In this document: one piece after another, positions 5,479 through 8,917 of the stretch
Numbering within the stretch: the stretch's first letter is position 1
How the letters are laid out: each line of letters begins with the position of its first letter
Source: Methylobacteriaceae bacterium
GTDB taxonomy: Bacteria; Pseudomonadota; Alphaproteobacteria; Rhizobiales; Beijerinckiaceae
Length of the DNA: 8,917 nucleotides
Assembly (NCBI GenBank): GCA_031272615.1
Contig: JAISTL010000265.1
Coordinates: forward strand, 1-8,917
Direction of reading: 5' to 3'
Program-made: the position numbers and the translations under genes
Notes under the pieces: generated by a model
The model's input: only the letters and a program-made list of their open reading frames with translations
Told to the model about the DNA's origin: nothing
Database searches by the model: none

Positions 5479-5494
5479 TGAATGAATACATTCA
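5479..5494. promoter_or_regulatory. Palindrome upstream of the phosphoesterase gene
   Basis: TGAATG (5479-5484) and CATTCA (5489-5494) are perfect inverted arms around AATA. It lies just upstream of a candidate plus-strand promoter: TTTACT (5502-5507), a 16-base spacer and GATAAA (5524-5529), both 4 of 6. The overlapping TATGAT (5521-5526) is a better -10 but has no -35 at normal spacing. The arrangement suggests a regulated promoter, weakly supported. Confidence 0.35.
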
Positions 5495-5568
5495 CGCTCT
5501 ATTTACTCCGCTACAACCGATATGATAAAGTTTCAAGATGTGTCACCCCTTTTGACAGGCGCGTTGTC

Positions 5569-6525
5569 ATGATGAATTCCTACACCCGGCGCGATTTTCT
5601 GCGACTTGGCGGAGAATTGAGCGTTGTCGGCAGCCTCGGCGGCTACACCTCGTTCATCGAGCCCTCCCGGCTGGTTGAGACGCGCTATGCCGTTCAACCG
5701 CCGCGCTGGGCCGGCGGGCCGCGCCTCACCGTGGCGGCGCTGGCCGATTTCCACGCCGGCGAACACGTCATGCCCATCGGGCGGGTGGCCTCCATCGTCG
5801 ACCGGGCCAACGCCGTCGGCGCCGACATGATTCTGCTGCTGGGGGATTACACCACCGGATTCTATAATGTGCCCGGCAATGTCGCCGCAGCGGATATCGC
5901 CCGTGAACTGAAACGCCTCAGCGCGCCGTTCGGGGTTTATGCCATTATCGGCAACCACGAATGGTGGACTGACGAAGCCGCGTTGCAACGCAAGGCCGGA
6001 CCGACGGAAATGGGCGCCGAGCTGCTCAAAGCCGGGATACCGGTGCTCGCCAACCAAGCCGTCCGCCTGGAAAAGGACGGCAAGGCATTCTGGCTCGCCG
6101 GGCTTGATTCCCAATGGGCGTATCACCCTGACGGCGCCCATGACCTGCCGGCGACGCTGGCGATGATCACCGACGACGCGCCGGTGCTGATGCTCGCCCA
6201 CGAACCGGATATCTTCCCCGATTTGCCCGAACACATCGCCCTGACCCTTTCCGGGCACACCCACGGCGGGCAGGTGCGGTTGTTCGGCTGGTCTCCCATC
6301 CTGATGTCGAAATACGGCAATCGCTATATCTACGGCCACGTTGTCGAAGGCGACAAACATCTGATTGTTTCCGGCGGGCTCGGCACCGTCGGCCTGGGCC
6401 CGGTGGACTTCGATTTTATCAACAGCAAACTCGCCGACCCGAAGGACTGGGCGCAGTTCCGGCTCTACCCGCGCCTCGGCGTTCCGCCGGAGATTGTGGT
6501 GGTGCAGCTGGACGCGCCGGCGTGA
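5569..6525 (+). CDS. Metallophosphoesterase with twin-arginine signal (YkuE/YaeI-like)
   Basis: The 318-residue protein is a calcineurin-like metal-dependent phosphoesterase. The metal-binding motifs appear in order: ADFH (59-62, D60 and H62), LLGDY (90-94, D93), GNHE (128-131, N129 and H130), AHEPD (210-214, H211) and SGHTHGGQ (228-235, H230 and H232). The first residues MMNSYTRRDFLRLGG contain a twin-arginine motif, and the following segment (ELSVVGSLGGYTSFI) is moderately hydrophobic, so export of the folded enzyme by Tat is likely; Bacillus YkuE, a relative, is a known Tat substrate. Substrate is unknown; relatives act on phospholipid-like or general phosphodiester substrates. The ATG at 5569 (or the adjacent 5572) was chosen because it directly precedes the Tat motif; the frame could start at 5482, adding 29 residues before it. 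Ribosome binding is weak (AGG). It ends 22 bases from the converging guaC. Confidence 0.87.
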   Translation: MMNSYTRRDFLRLGGELSVVGSLGGYTSFIEPSRLVETRYAVQPPRWAGGPRLTVAALADFHAGEHVMPIGRVASIVDRANAVGADMILLLGDYTTGFYNVPGNVAAADIARELKRLSAPFGVYAIIGNHEWWTDEAALQRKAGPTEMGAELLKAGIPVLANQAVRLEKDGKAFWLAGLDSQWAYHPDGAHDLPATLAMITDDAPVLMLAHEPDIFPDLPEHIALTLSGHTHGGQVRLFGWSPILMSKYGNRYIYGHVVEGDKHLIVSGGLGTVGLGPVDFDFINSKLADPKDWAQFRLYPRLGVPPEIVVVQLDAPA

Positions 6526-6547
6526 GCCAACGGAGCGGCAGGCCACC

Positions 6548-7591
6548 CTACCCTCCGAACACGGTGTTCAGCTGTGAGCCGACCATCACGAAGGTGGTGC
6601 GCTTGGAGACTTCCTTCAGGGTTGTGGCGCCGATATAGGTCATCATCGAGCGCACGCCGCCCATGATATCCTGCATGGTGTGCTCCACCGCGCCGCGATA
6701 GGGCACCTCCACGGTTTTGCCCTCGGAGGCGCGATAGGAGGCGACGCCGCCGGCGTGCTTGTTCATCGCCGTATCCGATGACATGCCGTAAAACACCATG
6801 GCCTTGGGAACCTTCACGCCGTCTTTCTCGGTGTAGACGATCTCCCCCTCGCATTCGTCATGACCGGCCAGCATGCCGCCGAGCATGACGAAATCGGCGC
6901 CGCCGCCGTAGGCCTTGCTGATGTCGCCGGGCACGGTGCAGCCGCCGTCGGCGCACACCCAGCCCTTGAGGCCGTGGGCGGCGTCGGAACACTCGATGAC
7001 GGCGGAGAGCTGCGGATAGCCGACGCCGGTCATCTTGCGGGTGGTGCAGACCGAACCGGGGCCGATGCCGACCTTGACGATATCGGCGCCGGCCAGAATC
7101 AGCGCCTCGGTCATGTCGCCGGTGACCACATTGCCGGCCATGATCAGCGCGCCGGGGTTTTCCTCGCGCACGCGGCGGATGGCGGCCACAAACCGCTCGG
7201 TATAGCCGTTGGCTACATCGATGCAGATTTTCCTGACGGGAACCTCAGCCTTGACGGCGCTGAGTTTCTCCATGTCGACTTCGCCGACGCCGATGGTGAA
7301 AAAGGTGTCGACGGAGGCCTCGCTCCGGAAGAACTCCACCAGCCGCTCCACCGGATAATACTTGTGCAACGCCACCATGGCCCTGTGGGTGTGAAGGGCG
7401 CGGGCCATGGCGATGGTGCCGGTGACATCCATGTTGGCGGCGATGAGCGGAAAGCCTTTCCACTCTTCGGCGCCGTGGATGAAACGGAAGGAGCGTTCAA
7501 TATTGACCAGAGACCGCGACGGCATGGTCGAACGCTTGGGGCGAATCAACACGTCCTTGAAATCAAGCTTCGGATCATTCTCAATGCGCAT
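6548..7591 (-). CDS. guaC: GMP reductase
   Basis: GuaC reductively deaminates GMP to IMP using NADPH, returning guanine nucleotides to the purine branch point. The 347-residue product has the same length as the E. coli enzyme. Recognisable parts are the N-terminal [13 protein letters not shown] (9-21), AANMDVTGT (51-59), the active-site loop [20 protein letters not shown] (175-194) with the catalytic Cys at about 182, the phosphate-binding region [22 protein letters not shown], and FYGMSS. Absence of CBS domains, the short length and the M-T-G-V-G-Y-P-Q loop distinguish it from IMP dehydrogenase. The ATG at 7589-7591 has AAAGG nine bases upstream; an upstream extension to 7729 would run through the promoter. 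It is divergent from argC across 162 bases and converges with the phosphoesterase gene. No purine riboswitch is recognisable in the leader. Confidence 0.96.
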   Translation of the reverse strand: MRIENDPKLDFKDVLIRPKRSTMPSRSLVNIERSFRFIHGAEEWKGFPLIAANMDVTGTIAMARALHTHRAMVALHKYYPVERLVEFFRSEASVDTFFTIGVGEVDMEKLSAVKAEVPVRKICIDVANGYTERFVAAIRRVREENPGALIMAGNVVTGDMTEALILAGADIVKVGIGPGSVCTTRKMTGVGYPQLSAVIECSDAAHGLKGWVCADGGCTVPGDISKAYGGGADFVMLGGMLAGHDECEGEIVYTEKDGVKVPKAMVFYGMSSDTAMNKHAGGVASYRASEGKTVEVPYRGAVEHTMQDIMGGVRSMMTYIGATTLKEVSKRTTFVMVGSQLNTVFGG

Positions 7592-7645
7592 GGCGTGGGA
7601 CCTTTCGATGGCGGGGATGTTTTTCAAACAACACAAGCGTGGGAC

Positions 7646-7672
7646 ATTATACGCTGCGGCGGCGCGACGCAA
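7646..7672 (-). promoter_or_regulatory. Promoter of guaC
   Basis: On the minus strand a perfect TATAAT (7646-7651) lies about 50 bases before the ATG. The best -35 is TTGCGT (7667-7672) at a short 15-base spacing, so the -10 is convincing and the -35 uncertain. A suboptimal spacer suggests an activator or weak constitutive use. Confidence 0.45.
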
Positions 7673-7691
7673 GAGCGACGGCATTACCCCC

Positions 7692-7719
7692 TTGTCAGCC
7701 GGGCGGAATGTGGTAGAGC
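7692..7719 (+). promoter_or_regulatory. Weak candidate promoter of argC
   Basis: TTGTCA (7692-7697, 5 of 6) is followed after 16 bases by TAGAGC (7714-7719, 3 of 6). A start near 7726 would leave a leader of about 28 bases. I see no clear ArgR-type operator nearby. Confidence 0.3.
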
Positions 7720-7753
7720 CGCGGGACAACCTGTTCGTTCAAGGGAGAGCACT

Positions 7754-8788
7754 ATGAGAGTCAGCATCATCGGGGCCACCGGATACGCCGGAGCCGAAGT
7801 TTTGCGCCTGCTGCACCTGCATCCGGAGGTCGAGGTGGCGCGCCTGACCTCCGAGAGCTCGGCGGGGCAGAAAATCAGCGATCTCTATCCGCATTTTTCC
7901 GGCGTGTTCGACAGGGAACTCACCAGCATGGCCGACCTCGACGCCATTGCCGCGGAAAGCGACGCGGTGTTCATCGCCCTGCCCCACGGCCACGCCATGG
8001 CGGTGGGAAAAGCGCTGGCGCCCAAAGGCGTCAGAATCATCGATCTCGGCGCCGATTACCGCTTTGCCGACACCAGCGTTTACGAGAAATGGTACAAGGT
8101 GTCCCACACCCACAAGGACGCGAAACGGGTGTACGGGCTGGCGGAGCTCTATCGCGACGCCATCCGTGAGAGCCCGATCATCGGCAATGCCGGGTGCCAT
8201 ACCACCGCCGCCATTCTGGCGCTGGCGCCGCTGGTGCGCTTCAGGCTGATTGAGCTCTCCACCATCCAGATTGACAGCAAATCCGGGGTTTCCGGAGCGG
8301 GGCGCGCCGCCAAGCCCGCCTACCACCTGCCGGAACTCTATGACAGCTTCAAGGCGTACAGCGCCGTCGGGCACCGGCACACGCCGGAAATCGAACAGGC
8401 GCTGTCGGACATCGCCGGAACACCGGTCATTGTCGGGTTTACGCCGTATCTCGTACCCATGTCCCGGGGCATTCTCGCCACCGCCTACGCCCACCTGAAG
8501 CCGGGCGTGAACCGGCAACAGGTGTCGGAGGCCTTTTTCAGCGCCTACCGCGACGAGCCGTTCATCCGCCTCAGGGGTGAGGGCGGCTATCCGGAAACCA
8601 AGCATGTGCGCGGCTCCAATTATTGCGACATCGCCTGGCATGTGGACGAGCGCACCCACCGGGTCATCGTGCTGTCGGTCATCGACAACCTAGTCAAGGG
8701 CGCCGCCGGGCAGGCCGTACAGAACTTCAACATCGCCTGCGGCTTCGCGGAAACGACAGGGCTGGAACAACTGGCGCTGTTCCCGTAA
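7754..8788 (+). CDS. argC: N-acetyl-gamma-glutamyl-phosphate reductase (type 1)
   Basis: ArgC reduces N-acetyl-glutamyl-5-phosphate to the semialdehyde with NADPH, the third step of arginine synthesis. The product has 344 residues, the normal type 1 length. Visible features are the dinucleotide-binding loop GATGYAGAEVLRLL (7-20), FIALPHGHA (73-81), DLGADYRF (97-104), the nucleophile loop GNAGCHTTA with Cys148, SKSGVSGAGR (175-184), the general-base segment GHRHTPEI (206-213) with His209, and FTPYLVPMSRG near residue 240. The usual nucleophile motif is NPGCYPT; here the Pro, Tyr and Pro become Ala, His and Thr, while the catalytic Cys and His remain. FTPYL also replaces the common FTPHL. The ATG at 7754-7756 has GGGAG seven bases upstream. 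The open frame extends far upstream (to 6860), but that part is antisense to guaC. The gene is single and ends at a strong terminator. Confidence 0.95.
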   Translation: MRVSIIGATGYAGAEVLRLLHLHPEVEVARLTSESSAGQKISDLYPHFSGVFDRELTSMADLDAIAAESDAVFIALPHGHAMAVGKALAPKGVRIIDLGADYRFADTSVYEKWYKVSHTHKDAKRVYGLAELYRDAIRESPIIGNAGCHTTAAILALAPLVRFRLIELSTIQIDSKSGVSGAGRAAKPAYHLPELYDSFKAYSAVGHRHTPEIEQALSDIAGTPVIVGFTPYLVPMSRGILATAYAHLKPGVNRQQVSEAFFSAYRDEPFIRLRGEGGYPETKHVRGSNYCDIAWHVDERTHRVIVLSVIDNLVKGAAGQAVQNFNIACGFAETTGLEQLALFP

Positions 8789-8811
8789 CGCCGAACGCCC
8801 GAACACAATAA

Positions 8812-8845
8812 AAACCCCCGGTCTCAAGCGAGAGGCCGGGGGTTT
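8812..8845. terminator. Bidirectional Rho-independent terminator after argC
   Basis: AAACCCCCGG (8812-8821) pairs with CCGGGGGTTT (8836-8845), with an inner stem TCTC (8822-8825)/GAGA (8830-8833), loop AAGC and a GG bulge. On the plus strand only TTT follows; on the minus strand the stem is followed by TTTTTATT, a better tract. Outer complementary arms CGAACAC (8800-8806) and GTGTTCG (8850-8856) can extend the structure. Confidence 0.85.
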
Positions 8846-8868
8846 CGAGGTGTTCGGCGGCCGCACTA

Positions 8869-8917
8869 TCAGGGCCGCCCTGTTGTTGTTGCGTTCGGCG
8901 GCGGCAAGGCCCGCCCG
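8869..8917 (-). other. Possible 3' end of a converging minus-strand gene
   Basis: One minus-strand frame is open from the right edge (about 15 residues, GRALPPPNATTTGRP) and ends at adjacent TGA and TAG codons at 8866-8871, just before the terminator whose better U-tract is in this direction. The peptide has no recognisable similarity and is low in complexity. An unrelated palindrome CAGGGC-C-GCCCTG lies at 8870-8882. Non-coding sequence is equally possible. Confidence 0.22.

Noticed and set aside
5216..5491. 91-codon minus-strand frame upstream of trcR
   Set aside because: It runs through the trcR promoter, palindrome and leader hairpin, has no convincing ribosome binding site, and no recognisable protein sequence.
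5533..6546. 337-codon minus-strand frame
   Set aside because: It is antisense to the metallophosphoesterase, whose metal-binding motifs are all present in order.
6860..7753. Extension of the argC frame upstream by about 298 codons, suggesting a fusion protein
   Set aside because: The extension is antisense to guaC and low in complexity. The ATG at 7754 has a good ribosome binding site and starts directly at the conserved GATGYAG region.
7739..8659. 306-codon minus-strand frame
   Set aside because: It is antisense to argC and has no recognisable features.

Overview
The window is GC-rich, densely coded bacterial chromosome and almost certainly alphaproteobacterial. The evidence is a purE-purK pair next to rpsU and two DUF465 (YdcH-like) coiled-coil genes, a repeat-rich TPR lipoprotein of the type seen beside these genes in Rhizobiales-like genomes, and a DUF1013/TrcR regulator, a family known from this class. 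No genus can be named from what is visible. There is no phage, insertion sequence, CRISPR, tRNA or rRNA; the genes are mostly conserved housekeeping functions, and the unusual material lies between them.

Layout. Positions 1-3818 are all on the minus strand, so transcription runs right to left: DUF465 gene A (3603-3818), purE (3047-3547), purK (1935-3050, 4-base overlap with purE), rpsU (1521-1751), a six-TPR lipoprotein (409-1263, possibly preceded by a short leader ORF) and the start of an exported protein cut by the left edge (1-164). A second DUF465 gene (B, 4039-4218) diverges from A across a 220-base region full of inverted repeats. DUF465 B converges on trcR (4478-5197, minus). The gap between them holds a 146-base element built from two inverted arrays of 9-base GGTGGAC-type repeats, the right array ending one base from the trcR stop codon. 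The 371-base gap 5198-5568 holds no convincing protein gene. It contains the trcR leader hairpin, a 13-base palindrome, a trcR promoter with perfect TATAAT, a terminator-like hairpin on the plus strand, and a palindrome upstream of a Tat-type metallophosphoesterase (5569-6525, plus). That gene converges with guaC (6548-7591, minus). guaC diverges from argC (7754-8788, plus), which ends at a strong bidirectional terminator (8812-8845). The last bases may carry the tail of another minus-strand gene.

How the genes fit together. PurK and PurE catalyse consecutive steps of de novo purine synthesis (AIR to N5-CAIR to CAIR), and GuaC returns GMP to IMP, so purine supply and salvage are both represented. 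ArgC belongs to arginine synthesis. S21 belongs to the small ribosomal subunit. TrcR is a probable DNA-binding cell-cycle regulator. The two DUF465 proteins, the TPR lipoprotein and the phosphoesterase have no assignable specific role.

I see no clearly new multi-gene system. The best candidates for undescribed biology are the inverted 9-base repeat element at 4331-4476, the competing hairpins between the DUF465 genes, the polyproline-containing short ORF overlapping the TPR gene start, and an altered active-site loop in ArgC.
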